Positions 1-6,663 are shown, counted from the first letter of the stretch. The stretch: DNA of 11,758 nucleotides from Neptuniibacter sp. (GCA_030149405.1 JASBRM010000251.1:1-11758); one strand, 5' to 3'. A program made the numbers and translations. The notes: generated by a model not told the origin, from the sequence alone.

Positions 1-49
1 AACCACCAGAAAGCAGCACCACGGCCTTTTTAACAGCAGGGGCAGACAT
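1..49 (-). CDS. queC: QueC, 7-cyano-7-deazaguanine synthase (N-terminal fragment)
   Basis: Only the first 16 codons lie in the window. They read MSAPAVKKAVVLLSGG and then run off the left edge. A hydrophobic strand leading into SGG is the start of the PP-loop ATP-binding signature (SGGxDS). QueC enzymes typically begin this way, with a few residues and then KAVVLLSGGLDS. QueC converts 7-carboxy-7-deazaguanine to preQ0 in queuosine synthesis. The gene starts 14 bp after the cpoB stop, with a purine-rich TTGGAAAAAA ahead of the ATG, so it is probably co-transcribed with cpoB. A cpoB-(queE)-queC order is common in pseudomonads and supports the call. Another PP-loop enzyme cannot be excluded from 16 residues. 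Confidence 0.72.
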   Translation of the reverse strand, partial: MSAPAVKKAVVLLSGG

Positions 50-63
50 GTTTTTTCCAATTA

Positions 64-843
64 TTACTGTGCGCGTTTGAACTCTGTTGCCAGCTTAACA
101 GCTGCAGAGTCGGGATACTGATTGATGACCATATCCAGATATTCTAGGGATTTTTGCTGATCACCTAACTGATCGTAAACAACCCCCAGTTTATAAGCCG
201 CATCGGGTGCCTTGCTATGTTTCGGGAATTTAGTCAGTACGTTTACGAACGGTTCACGTGCTTGTTCCGGCTTTTGTTCGGCCAAGTATATTTCGCCTAA
301 CCAATAATGAGCATTTGGTAACCGAGCACTTTGTGGGTAATTATTAATAAACGATTTAAATGCTTCAGTTGCTTCTGGATAGTTCCGTTGCAGAACCAAG
401 CCAAAAGCCTCTCTATAAGCTTCAGAATCGCTTGGGGCACTATCAGGCTGAACCATCTCCGGAGATTTTGGTTCTGTACCTTGGGTCACTGAAGTTGATG
501 GTTTTGGTTCAACAGCCGCTGTATTGGCTACGGTACCACTGGATAAGCCATTAATCCTGCGGTCAAGATCTCTGTATCGATCCAGTTGTTGCTGTTCCAT
601 CTGTTTCAGCTTGTAACTTTGCTGCTCCAATTGGCCTCGCAAAGTCCGGACTTCATCCTGGAGCTGCTGAACAATCATCAATAGCTCACTGTTATTGGAA
701 GAAGCCTTATTATATTGAATACGGGCAGGAGCAGCATTATCACTGTTCACGCCTAGCTCAATTACTGGAACATCTTCAGCAACAGCACCGGCGCTTATGG
801 AAAGCGCCAGTGTTGCAACTGTAAAGTTTTTAAGCAATGTCAT
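64..843 (-). CDS. cpoB: CpoB (YbgF), periplasmic cell-division coordinator
   Basis: A 259-residue secreted protein. It has a Sec signal peptide (about residues 1-22, cleavage after AVA), then a Q/L-rich stretch at about 50-98 that fits the trimerising coiled coil of CpoB, a low-complexity Pro/Ser/Thr linker, and a C-terminal run of TPR-like helices from about residue 140. The helices are recognisable by phrases such as Y-P-x-A-x-x-A-F and LPNAHYWLGEIYLA. In E. coli, CpoB works in the periplasm with TolA and PBP1B to couple outer-membrane constriction to septal peptidoglycan synthesis. It follows pal with only a few bases between, as is usual. I chose the ATG at 843; a GTG directly before it (846) is an equally possible start because no clear ribosome site decides. 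The length is normal for the family. Confidence 0.93.
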   Translation of the reverse strand: MTLLKNFTVATLALSISAGAVAEDVPVIELGVNSDNAAPARIQYNKASSNNSELLMIVQQLQDEVRTLRGQLEQQSYKLKQMEQQQLDRYRDLDRRINGLSSGTVANTAAVEPKPSTSVTQGTEPKSPEMVQPDSAPSDSEAYREAFGLVLQRNYPEATEAFKSFINNYPQSARLPNAHYWLGEIYLAEQKPEQAREPFVNVLTKFPKHSKAPDAAYKLGVVYDQLGDQQKSLEYLDMVINQYPDSAAVKLATEFKRAQ

Positions 844-849
844 CACGAA

Positions 850-1359
850 TTAACGAGCTACGTATTTCAGCTCAACGCGACGATTTTTGCTCCAGCTTGA
901 TTCGCTGTGACCCAGCATTGCCGGTTTCTCTTCACCGAAGCTAACTGTTTCAATTTGACCAGCAGAAACGGCGTTAACCTGCAGGAAGCGTGATACAGCT
1001 TTTGCACGACGTTCGCCCAGAGCCATGTTGTACTCACGCGTACCACGCTCATCCGCGTGACCTTCCAGTACTACCTGTGCAGATGGGTTTGCAGCCAGAT
1101 ACTGAGCATGCTTCTCAAGATCAGCAAAACCATCCGCTTTAACTACGGCTTTGTCGAAGTCGAAATAGAAAACAGTCTGCAGGTTTGCAACGTCTTCATA
1201 GGATACTGAAACACCTGAATCAACGTTTACAGCCTGTGTAGCACTTCCATCCGTGCCAGTTGAACTTGTATCAGTAGAGGAACCGGATGTACTACAACCT
1301 GCTACCCACGCTACTGAAAGAGCCAGTGCTACTGCCTTCGTTACATTGTTAGCTCTCAT
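850..1359 (-). CDS. pal: Pal, peptidoglycan-associated outer-membrane lipoprotein
   Basis: A 169-residue lipoprotein. The signal peptide ends in the lipobox V19-A20-G21-C22. Ser at the position after the cysteine favours export to the outer membrane over inner-membrane retention. A Ser/Thr/Gly-rich linker follows (about 23-50). The OmpA-like domain occupies about 60-168, with FYFDFDKA near 64-71, the peptidoglycan-contact motif HADERGT (101-107), paired arginines in the GERRAK helix, and NRRVELKY near the end. Pal binds peptidoglycan and TolB and tethers the outer membrane during constriction. The ATG has a clear AGGAG seven bases upstream. The gene lies between tolB and cpoB in the standard order, but the 94-bp gap to tolB may hold its own promoter and a palindrome. 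Nothing is truncated. Confidence 0.97.
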   Translation of the reverse strand: MRANNVTKAVALALSVAWVAGCSTSGSSTDTSSTGTDGSATQAVNVDSGVSVSYEDVANLQTVFYFDFDKAVVKADGFADLEKHAQYLAANPSAQVVLEGHADERGTREYNMALGERRAKAVSRFLQVNAVSAGQIETVSFGEEKPAMLGHSESSWSKNRRVELKYVAR

Positions 1360-1374
1360 TGATCACTCCTGTAA

Positions 1375-1392
1375 TTACCGGATTTCCGGTAA
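1375..1392 (-). promoter_or_regulatory. Perfect palindrome just upstream of the pal ribosome site
   Basis: The 18 bp TTACCGGATTTCCGGTAA has 8-bp arms round two bases, or 7-bp arms round a 4-base loop in RNA. On the minus strand it ends four bases before the CAGGAG of pal. No U-run follows, so it is not a classical terminator. It could be an RNA stem that insulates pal mRNA from upstream decay, or a protein-binding site overlapping the predicted pal transcription start. Confidence 0.5.
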
Positions 1393-1394
1393 GT

Positions 1395-1423
1395 TTTTAT
1401 TTAGTTAAAGCCGCCATGTCCAA
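1395..1423 (-). promoter_or_regulatory. Possible internal promoter for pal-cpoB
   Basis: On the minus strand, TTGGAC (1418-1423) and ATAAAA (1395-1400) are separated by 17 bp, within the tolB-pal gap. The match to sigma-70 boxes is partial (-10 weak). Pal is needed in far greater amounts than TolQRA, which makes an internal promoter plausible. The assignment is by eye. Confidence 0.3.
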
Positions 1424-1453
1424 AACTGAACATAAGTTAATGTTTATAACGTT

Positions 1454-2761
1454 TTATTTCAAGTAGGGACTCCAAGCCGGTTCCCTTACATCACCACTGG
1501 CTGAGGGTAATATAAACCTCACATTACCATCCAGTGTGACGCCGCCCAGCACTCCGCGAACCCCTTTTTGGGTCGCATATAGAATGATACTGCCATTAGG
1601 CGCAATCGTTGGGGACTCATCAAGGAACGTGTCAGTCAGAATGTCGAGGCGCCCAGTTTTCAGATCCTGAACAGCAATACGGAAGACATTGTCTATTCCT
1701 CTGTGCACCATCGCCAGGAAACGACCATCCTGCGTCATACGCGCACGAGCGTTGTAGTTACCTTCATAGGTAAGACGCTCCAGTTTGCGAGTTGGCAGAT
1801 GAATCTTATAAATCTGAGGTTGACCACCTCGATCAGAAGTAAATACTAAAGACTGCCCATCAGGCGACCAGCTTGGTTCTGTATCGATACCATAATGGTG
1901 GGTAATACGTGTCAGGTTATATGAACGCAGATCCAGAATATAAACCTCAGGGTTACCATCCTTAGACAGTACCAGTGCAAGACGATTGCCATCAGGTGAC
2001 CACGTCGGCGCACCATTTAGACCCGGGAAAGACTGTAGGCGCTGACGTTTTCCAGTTGCCAGGTGCTGGATATAAATAGCTGGCTTACCGCTTTCAAAGG
2101 AAACATAGGCCAGTTTTGAAGCATCTCGGGACCAGGATGGCGACATAATTGGCTCTTTTCTTTCAAGGATTGTAATCGGATTGTAGCCGTCAGAATCAGC
2201 CATTTTCAGACGGAAGGTGCCTTTACCATCACCTTGTTGCTTAGCGGTAACGTAAACAATGCGAGTAGAGAATGCACCACGGATACCTGTAAGCTTTTCG
2301 TAAACTTCATCAGCGATGTAATGCGCAATGCTGCGCATCTTATTCATGCTACCTACCGCATTGCCATTGAGCAGTTTGGTCGCTCTGACGACATCATAAA
2401 GTTCAAATTCAACTTTAAGCTGGTTATTTGGCAGCGGAATCTGGCGGCCTATTAATAGATAGTCTTGTTTACCTGCTCTCCAGTCACGATAAAACACCTG
2501 ATTTTCCTGTGTGGGAAAGCTCAGCATGTTTTTACGATCCATCATGGAGAAGATACCGGTTCTGCCAAGATCTGCTGCAACAACCGCTGCGATATCCTCA
2601 CTCAAGGCAGAATTACCACCCCATGCAAAAGGCACAACCGCTACGGGCGTTGGCTCATCGACACCCTGAGTGATTTCGATCGCCAGGTCCGTTTCTGCAG
2701 CCCAGACAACCGAGAAACTACTTATCAGATAAAAACAAAAACACTTAAACAGCTTACTCAC
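1454..2761 (-). CDS. tolB: TolB, periplasmic beta-propeller protein of the Tol-Pal system
   Basis: A 435-residue secreted protein (E. coli about 430). A signal peptide occupies roughly residues 1-21 (cleavage near VVWA/AET). The N-terminal alpha/beta domain (about 25-165) contains the family stretch AVVPFAWGG and DYLLIGRQ. Beyond it lies a six-bladed beta-propeller with repeated blade signatures: PSWSRDASKLAYVSF, PTWSPDGNRLALVLS, PSWSPDGQSLVFTSD, a divergent TQDGRFLAM, SPTIAPNGSIILY, and a closing PAWSPYLK. TolB binds Pal through the propeller and TolA through its N-terminal tail, and so passes the force of the motor to the outer membrane. It starts with GTG, supported by GGAG about eight bases upstream. 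It lies 32 bp after tolA, probably on the same message. A small GC hairpin sits in that gap. Confidence 0.97.
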   Translation of the reverse strand: MSKLFKCFCFYLISSFSVVWAAETDLAIEITQGVDEPTPVAVVPFAWGGNSALSEDIAAVVAADLGRTGIFSMMDRKNMLSFPTQENQVFYRDWRAGKQDYLLIGRQIPLPNNQLKVEFELYDVVRATKLLNGNAVGSMNKMRSIAHYIADEVYEKLTGIRGAFSTRIVYVTAKQQGDGKGTFRLKMADSDGYNPITILERKEPIMSPSWSRDASKLAYVSFESGKPAIYIQHLATGKRQRLQSFPGLNGAPTWSPDGNRLALVLSKDGNPEVYILDLRSYNLTRITHHYGIDTEPSWSPDGQSLVFTSDRGGQPQIYKIHLPTRKLERLTYEGNYNARARMTQDGRFLAMVHRGIDNVFRIAVQDLKTGRLDILTDTFLDESPTIAPNGSIILYATQKGVRGVLGGVTLDGNVRFILPSASGDVREPAWSPYLK

Positions 2762-2793
2762 AGTAACTCTCCACCCTGCCGGAATCAGGGCTT

Positions 2794-3735
2794 TTAATTT
2801 CTCAAGTCTTCAGGTCTGAACCTTAAAATGCGTTTACGGAAGTAACGATCAAATACCACCGGATCCATTTCCTGAAGTTTTTCAAACACACCAACACGAT
2901 CTATCGCACGAAGCGCATCATTATCAAAACGCGCATCACCACTGGATTTAGTCACTTGACGATCATTCACTCGCCCGGAAGGCAGTAAGTAAATTGTGAC
3001 TTCTACCACCATCCCATTACGAGCGGATGGAGATCGCCTCCAGTTGCGGGTGATCATATCAACGATATAATCTTCATAACCCATTGCAGCTGCACGTTCC
3101 TGCTCAGAACGAAGTGCTGCTTCTTCTTCAGCTAATGCTTTCGCGAGGGCTGTATTTCTGGCCTGCTCTGCTGCAGCTTCAGCTTTGGCTTGCCTTTCTG
3201 CCTCTAGACGACGTTTAGCTTCAGCGAGACGTTTAGCTTTATCTTGCTCAGCCTTACGCTGCTTTTCAGCTTCAGCTTGTTTCTGTTTTTCTGCTGCAGC
3301 TTTCTTACGGGCAATCTCTTTTTGTTTTTTTATTTCAGCCTGACGCTTTTTCTCAGCATCAGCTTTTTTCTTCTTCGCTATATCCTGCTGACGTTTTTTC
3401 TCTGCAGCTTTCTTTTTAGCAATTTCTTGTTGCCGTTTCTTTTCGGCTGCTTTGCGTTTTTCTTCAGCAGCTTTACGCTTTTTATCAGCAACACGTTTCT
3501 TTTCAGCCTCCGCTTTACGGCGCTGTTCAGCTTTTTGCCTTGCTTTGGCTTCTGCGGCTTCTTTTTTCAGTGCCTTCTGCGTGGTTAAATCAACCACCCT
3601 GGCCTGAACATGCCGTGGTACTTTACGCACCGCTTCCTCATGTTCAAACCAACTTTCAGCGAGTAAAGCCACAACCACAACATGCAATGCAACAGCAAGC
3701 AGTGTAGGTACGAGATAACTTCCGGAACGCAACAC
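2794..3735 (-). CDS. tolA: TolA, periplasm-spanning arm of the Tol-Pal system
   Basis: A 313-residue protein in the classic three-part layout. It has one N-terminal membrane segment (about 8-27, with the conserved SY..P...A.ALH pattern that docks on TolQ/TolR). A long Lys/Ala/Glu/Gln-rich helix follows (about 52-212) and spans the periplasm. A compact C-terminal domain (about 215-313) includes YEDYIVDMITRNWRRS, VEVTIYLLPSGRV and SSGDARFDNDALRAI, the TonB/TolA-like fold that binds TolB, Pal and CpoB. The helical domain holds a 14-residue tandem repeat (96-109 and 110-123) differing at one residue. The start is GTG at 3735, six bases after the tolR stop; a TTG follows directly. The C-domain lacks the disulfide cysteines of E. 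coli TolA, as in pseudomonads. The composition bias comes from the helix and is not a sign of transfer. Confidence 0.96.
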   Translation of the reverse strand: MLRSGSYLVPTLLAVALHVVVVALLAESWFEHEEAVRKVPRHVQARVVDLTTQKALKKEAAEAKARQKAEQRRKAEAEKKRVADKKRKAAEEKRKAAEKKRQQEIAKKKAAEKKRQQDIAKKKKADAEKKRQAEIKKQKEIARKKAAAEKQKQAEAEKQRKAEQDKAKRLAEAKRRLEAERQAKAEAAAEQARNTALAKALAEEEAALRSEQERAAAMGYEDYIVDMITRNWRRSPSARNGMVVEVTIYLLPSGRVNDRQVTKSSGDARFDNDALRAIDRVGVFEKLQEMDPVVFDRYFRKRILRFRPEDLRN

Positions 3736-3741
3736 CCTGAT

Positions 3742-4158
3742 CTACTCTGTCACCAGTCCAACGCTTGGAGCACCCGCCTGCTGCAGAAGCACCATCAGGT
3801 GGACAACTTTGTCGTAGTTCACATTTTTATCGCCGCGAACCAATAACATTTTATCGGGATTAGTTGCGAGTAACTTACCTACTCTGTCGCCCACGACTTC
3901 GGCCGTTACCGGATCTTCAGGATCACCACCCACATCAATGTAATAATTACCTTCCGCATCAACCGTTACGATTACAGGTTCATTGTCTTCATCATCCACC
4001 GGTTCAGCAGATGCCTGTGGAAGTTCAACATTAACGCCCTGAGTTAACATGGGTGCAGTGATCATAAAGATCACAAGCAGAACCATCATGACATCAATGT
4101 AGGGCACTACGTTAATGTCTGAATTGAGCTTACGTTTCTTTTTATGTCGTCTGATCAT
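3742..4158 (-). CDS. tolR: TolR, inner-membrane stator subunit of the Tol motor
   Basis: A 138-residue ExbD/TolR-family protein. A basic cytoplasmic N-terminus (RRHKKKRK) is followed by LNSDINVVPYIDVMMVLLVIFMITAPM. That single membrane helix (about 20-38) carries Asp22, the proton-carrying residue equivalent to Asp23 of E. coli TolR. The periplasmic domain follows (about 40-138), opening with QGVNVELPQ. TolR and TolQ use the proton gradient to energise TolA. An acidic DDEDNE linker stretch is visible near residues 55-61. The ATG is preceded by GGGGTG at reasonable spacing. The gene sits 18 bp after tolQ and 6 bp before tolA, so the three are one transcription unit. Confidence 0.97.
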   Translation of the reverse strand: MIRRHKKKRKLNSDINVVPYIDVMMVLLVIFMITAPMLTQGVNVELPQASAEPVDDEDNEPVIVTVDAEGNYYIDVGGDPEDPVTAEVVGDRVGKLLATNPDKMLLVRGDKNVNYDKVVHLMVLLQQAGAPSVGLVTE

Positions 4159-4176
4159 CAGATTAACACCCCATCA

Positions 4177-4860
4177 TCAGTGAGATGCAGAGTGCATGCG
4201 ACGGTGAAGAACCGAAGAGAATTCATCAGCAAAGGTTTCATAGTTACCTAAGAGGTACTCAACTTTTGCGGAATATCGGTTATAAGCAATGACCGCAGGT
4301 ATTGCCGCAAACAGACCAATTGCGGTTGCAATCAATGCTTCAGAAATACCTGGAGCTACAGACGCAAGCGTAGCCTGATGAACGTTAGCCAACCCACGGA
4401 ATGAGTTCATAATCCCCCAAACGGTACCAAACAGACCAATATAAGGGCTTGTTGAACCTACCGTTGCCAGGAAAGGCAGGTGTGTTTCCAGCTTATCTTC
4501 TTCACGTGCAAGCGCAACCCGCATACTACGCTGAATGCCATCCATAACCACATCAGGATCATAACCAGATTGTTGTGTCAGACGTGAATACTCTTTGATT
4601 CCAGCCCTGAAGATATTCTCGGCGCCGCAATCGTCATTTGGACTTTGATTGATTTCTCTAAATAACTGGCCGAGATCCACACCGGACCAAAAACGATCTT
4701 CAAATTTTCTGAGGCTTTTACGCGCTTTGGTCAAAACAAAATGGCGCTGAAAAATCATAATCCAGGATAGTACTGAAGCCAGTAGTAAAAGCACCATTAC
4801 CAACTGTACAACTACACTGGCATTGGCAACCAGGCTCCAGATAGACATCTTTTCTGCCAC
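4177..4860 (-). CDS. tolQ: TolQ, proton-channel subunit of the Tol motor
   Basis: A MotA/TolQ/ExbB-family protein with three membrane segments at about residues 16-38, 132-152 and 173-194 (numbered from the GTG). Family motifs are SIWSLVANASVVVQLVM at the N-terminus, GSTSPYIGLFGTVWGIMNSF in the second helix with the conserved Thr146, and ALIATAIGLFAAIPAVIAYNR in the third with Thr179. These threonines line the proton path in the family. I chose GTG at 4860 (227 residues) because GAGGAA lies seven bases before it. A TTG at 4875 would give five more residues but overlaps that ribosome site. An ATG at 4848 is also possible. tolQ starts the Tol operon. ybgC, which often precedes it, is absent. 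Confidence 0.95.
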   Translation of the reverse strand: MAEKMSIWSLVANASVVVQLVMVLLLLASVLSWIMIFQRHFVLTKARKSLRKFEDRFWSGVDLGQLFREINQSPNDDCGAENIFRAGIKEYSRLTQQSGYDPDVVMDGIQRSMRVALAREEDKLETHLPFLATVGSTSPYIGLFGTVWGIMNSFRGLANVHQATLASVAPGISEALIATAIGLFAAIPAVIAYNRYSAKVEYLLGNYETFADEFSSVLHRRMHSASH

Positions 4861-5102
4861 AGAATATTTCCTCAAGCTGAACTGTAGAAAATTTATCAGG
4901 GATATGATCTTTATATCGCTAAAAAGTTCAGATCAAATCCAGTAAAAAATAAGCGTCAACAATAACAGTCGCGAGGATTAATACAAGGGAGGTAGTGAAT
5001 AAGTTATGTAAAGCAGAGCATGCTTTAGATTCGTAACTTATCTTGAACTTTTAATAGGCAATTTTTTACAAAAAAAGGCTCGCCAATCGTAAATTCGGGC
5101 AT
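4861..5102. other. Gene-free leader region between the DksA-like gene and tolQ
   Basis: No credible protein gene is present on either strand, and no remnant of ybgC is recognisable. The DNA is AT-rich. On the minus strand there are several poor promoter-like matches, including TTGACG near 4950 without a convincing -10 at 17 bp, and TTGATC with TATAAA about 15 bp further on (near 4912-4938). The tolQRA promoter presumably lies here, but I cannot place it. The most structured part is the interrupted hairpin at 4999-5041. Confidence 0.5.
4999..5041 (-). promoter_or_regulatory. Long interrupted inverted repeat upstream of tolQ
   Basis: The outer arms ATAAGTTA (4999-5006) and TAACTTAT (5034-5041) are perfectly complementary. 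Inside them a second perfect 7-bp pair, TAAAGCA (5009-5015) and TGCTTTA (5021-5027), encloses the loop GAGCA. The two stems are separated by a small asymmetric internal loop (TG against GATTCG). It has no U-run after it, so it does not look like an intrinsic terminator. It could be an mRNA leader structure or a two-part operator for tolQ. Confidence 0.45.
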
Positions 5103-5127
5103 AAAAAACCGGCCATAGAAGGCCGGC
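5103..5127 (-). terminator. Intrinsic terminator of the DksA-like gene
   Basis: On the minus strand a GC-only 6-bp stem (CCGGCC/GGCCGG, 5109-5114 with 5121-5126) closes the loop TTCTAT and is followed directly by six T (5103-5108). It lies about 35 bases beyond the stop of the DksA-like gene. The A-run on the other flank is not a strong plus-strand terminator tail because it begins after an extra C. Confidence 0.85.
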
Positions 5128-5131
5128 AAAA

Positions 5132-5150
5132 AATCCTGGGAAGGAGGATT
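5132..5150 (-). other. Hairpin with C-rich loop ahead of the terminator
   Basis: On the minus strand AATCCT (6-bp arm) pairs with AGGATT round the 7-base loop CCTTCCC. The whole stretch includes CCTCCTT, which matches the core of the anti-Shine-Dalgarno sequence of 16S rRNA. Four U follow, then the GC-rich terminator hairpin. Two consecutive hairpins, the first with an exposed C-rich loop, resemble the 3' ends of some regulatory RNAs. This is inference from shape only. Confidence 0.4.
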
Positions 5151-5159
5151 CAATGAAAA

Positions 5160-5540
5160 TCATGCGCTTTGCTTTAATGCACTCTCATAAACAGACTGAC
5201 AACGAATGCATCTTGAAGCAGTAGGACAGGCTTTTAGGCGACTAAGTTCAATCTCTTCACCACAATCTGTACAAAAACCAAAATCACCAGACTCAATGCG
5301 CTTAAGTGCAGCAATACACTCTGCTAATTCTTCACTGTGATGGGCCAGAGTACCCATATTCATCATTAGCTCTACCGAGGCTTCTGCATCATCACCAACA
5401 TCGTGAACATGAACGCCTTCATCGATAGGTTTATATTTACTGGAAACATCTTCGGCTACTTCTTCTTGTAATTGTTCAAGAAGGCTTTGTAGCTCTTTTT
5501 TGAACGCAGACACTTCACTAAGGCTTAAACTCGCCGTCAT
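5160..5540 (-). CDS. TraR/DksA-family C4 zinc-finger protein
   Basis: A 126-residue protein. The N-terminal half (about 8-80) is helical and suits the family's coiled coil. The C-terminal zinc finger is C90-x2-C93-x17-C111-x2-C114, the DksA spacing, within the family phrase FGFCTDCGEEIELSRLKACPTASRCIRC. A DVGDDA motif at 47-52 matches the DxxDxA signature at the coiled-coil tip of DksA, which reaches into the RNA polymerase secondary channel. Polymerase binding is therefore plausible, though ppGpp response cannot be judged. At 126 residues it is shorter than DksA proper (about 150), so it is a paralogue type. Cys105 sits where relatives usually have Arg or Tyr. The start ATG has only a weak GGG as ribosome site, inside a hairpin. 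It stands alone, with a terminator on each side, between ruvB and tolQ. Confidence 0.88.
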   Translation of the reverse strand: MTASLSLSEVSAFKKELQSLLEQLQEEVAEDVSSKYKPIDEGVHVHDVGDDAEASVELMMNMGTLAHHSEELAECIAALKRIESGDFGFCTDCGEEIELSRLKACPTASRCIRCQSVYESALKQSA

Positions 5541-5547
5541 GGGATTA

Positions 5548-5574
5548 CCCGTAATTTATTGTCAGAGTTACGGG
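5548..5574 (-). promoter_or_regulatory. Leader hairpin before the DksA-like start codon
   Basis: CCCGTAA (5548-5554) and TTACGGG (5568-5574) form a perfect 7-bp stem with a 13-base loop. The stem ends seven bases before the ATG and contains the only purine-rich stretch (CGGG) that could act as ribosome site. A TATTAT -10-like hexamer lies immediately upstream (about 5576-5581) without a good -35. The layout suggests translational control, but no ligand or factor is indicated. Confidence 0.45.
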
Positions 5575-5605
5575 CATAATAGACAGTTAATAAAGTTTTT
5601 TGTTT

Positions 5606-5617
5606 TGATCAGGATCA
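5606..5617. repeat. Short palindrome TGATC-AG-GATCA
   Basis: Perfect 5-bp arms lie round a 2-bp centre, in the gap between the ruvB terminator and the DksA-like gene, about 25-40 bp upstream of the TATTAT hexamer. It could be an operator near the -35 region of the DksA-like promoter. Twelve-base palindromes also occur by chance, so confidence is low. Confidence 0.25.
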
Positions 5618-5625
5618 GTAAGCGC

Positions 5626-5651
5626 AAAAAAACCTATAATTTTTATGGTTT
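5626..5651 (-). terminator. Probable terminator of the ruv operon
   Basis: Starting inside the ruvB stop codon, the minus strand reads AACCATAA, loop AAA, TTATAGGTT, then a run of seven T. The stem is AT-rich with one bulged A and is weaker than the others in this window, but its position directly after ruvB and the T-run support a terminator. Confidence 0.55.
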
Positions 5652-6663
5652 ATTGTTCTGTGTCAGGTTTATCGATACCAAAGTGACGATATGCATGATC
5701 CGTAACCACCCTGCCTCGTGGTGTTCGCATCACAAACCCCTGCTGAATAAGATAGGGCTCCAACACATCTTCTATGGTGTCTCGTTCTTCACTGATCGCA
5801 GCTGCTAAGCTCTCTACACCGACCGGACCACCACTGAACTTCTCGATCATGGTCAGCAGCATGCGCCTGTCCAGATGATCAAAACCATGATGATCTACGT
5901 TGAGCATGTTTAATGCGCGATCTGCAATATCATCATTGATAATGCCATCACCTTTTACATCAGCGTAATCCCGCGCACGACGCAGCAAACGGTTCGCTAT
6001 ACGCGGCGTACCACGTGATCTTTTAGCCACTTCACGCGCACCGTGATCATCGATCTGCATGCCGGAAAGATTCGCCGAGCGGGAGACAATACTGGTCAGG
6101 TCATCGACGTTATAGAATTCCAAACGCTGAACAATGCCGAAACGATCCCTTAACGGTGAAGTTAAAAGACCTGCACGAGTAGTCGCACCCACCAAAGTAA
6201 ACGGAGGTAGCTCCAATTTAATAGAGCGTGCAGCTGGCCCTTCACCGATCATTATATCCAGTTGATAGTCTTCCATCGCCGGATACAAAACTTCCTCAAC
6301 ATTGGGGCTGAGACGGTGTATCTCGTCAATAAACAGCACATCGTTTGGTTCAAGATTGGTCAGCAAGGCTGCCAGATCGCCGGCTTTTTCCAATACCGGA
6401 CCAGACGTAGTTTTAATCTCAGATCCCATTTCGTTGGCAATAATATTTGCCAATGTTGTTTTGCCCAAACCAGGCGGACCAAAGATCAATGTATGATCCA
6501 ACGCTTCAGAACGCATTTTCGCGGCCTGGATAAAAATTTCCATCTGCTCCCGGACAACCGGCTGTCCTACATAGTCTTCCAAAGACTTAGGACGGATAGC
6601 CCGATCCTGCGCTTCTTCTACCGGATTGCTTTGAGGGGTTATAAATCGATCTGCTTCAATCAT
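5650..6663 (-). CDS. ruvB: RuvB, Holliday-junction branch-migration ATPase
   Basis: A 337-residue AAA+ motor, full family length. It has Walker [10 protein letters not shown] (62-70), Walker B with DEIH (113-116), sensor 1 GATTRAG (159-165) and an LRDRFG stretch (171-176) whose second Arg is the arginine finger. A winged-helix domain closes the C-terminus (about 260-333, [30 protein letters not shown] in segments), which holds DNA. Two RuvB hexamers pump DNA through the RuvA-bound junction. The ATG lies five bases after the ruvA stop, with no strong ribosome site, so translation probably depends on coupling to ruvA. It is the last gene of the ruv operon. A T-rich terminator follows at once, and the downstream gene is not of the recombination set. 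Confidence 0.98.
   Translation of the reverse strand: MIEADRFITPQSNPVEEAQDRAIRPKSLEDYVGQPVVREQMEIFIQAAKMRSEALDHTLIFGPPGLGKTTLANIIANEMGSEIKTTSGPVLEKAGDLAALLTNLEPNDVLFIDEIHRLSPNVEEVLYPAMEDYQLDIMIGEGPAARSIKLELPPFTLVGATTRAGLLTSPLRDRFGIVQRLEFYNVDDLTSIVSRSANLSGMQIDDHGAREVAKRSRGTPRIANRLLRRARDYADVKGDGIINDDIADRALNMLNVDHHGFDHLDRRMLLTMIEKFSGGPVGVESLAAAISEERDTIEDVLEPYLIQQGFVMRTPRGRVVTDHAYRHFGIDKPDTEQ

Noticed and set aside
2774..2790. Hairpin CCCTG/CAGGG in the tolA-tolB gap as a terminator
   Set aside because: Only 5 bp with no U-run after it on the minus strand, and it precedes the tolB ribosome site in a conserved operon; at most a weak pause or processing site.
3367..3450. Tandem 14-residue repeat in TolA as a possible recent duplication
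   Set aside because: The two copies differ at many silent positions, so the duplication is old; Lys/Ala/Glu repeats are normal in TolA helices.
3244..3588. Plus-strand open frame of 114 codons opposite tolA, rich in Phe/Leu/Ser
   Set aside because: It is the complement of the Lys/Ala/Glu-rich TolA helix; such codon use opens the opposite frame and gives a false hydrophobic protein.
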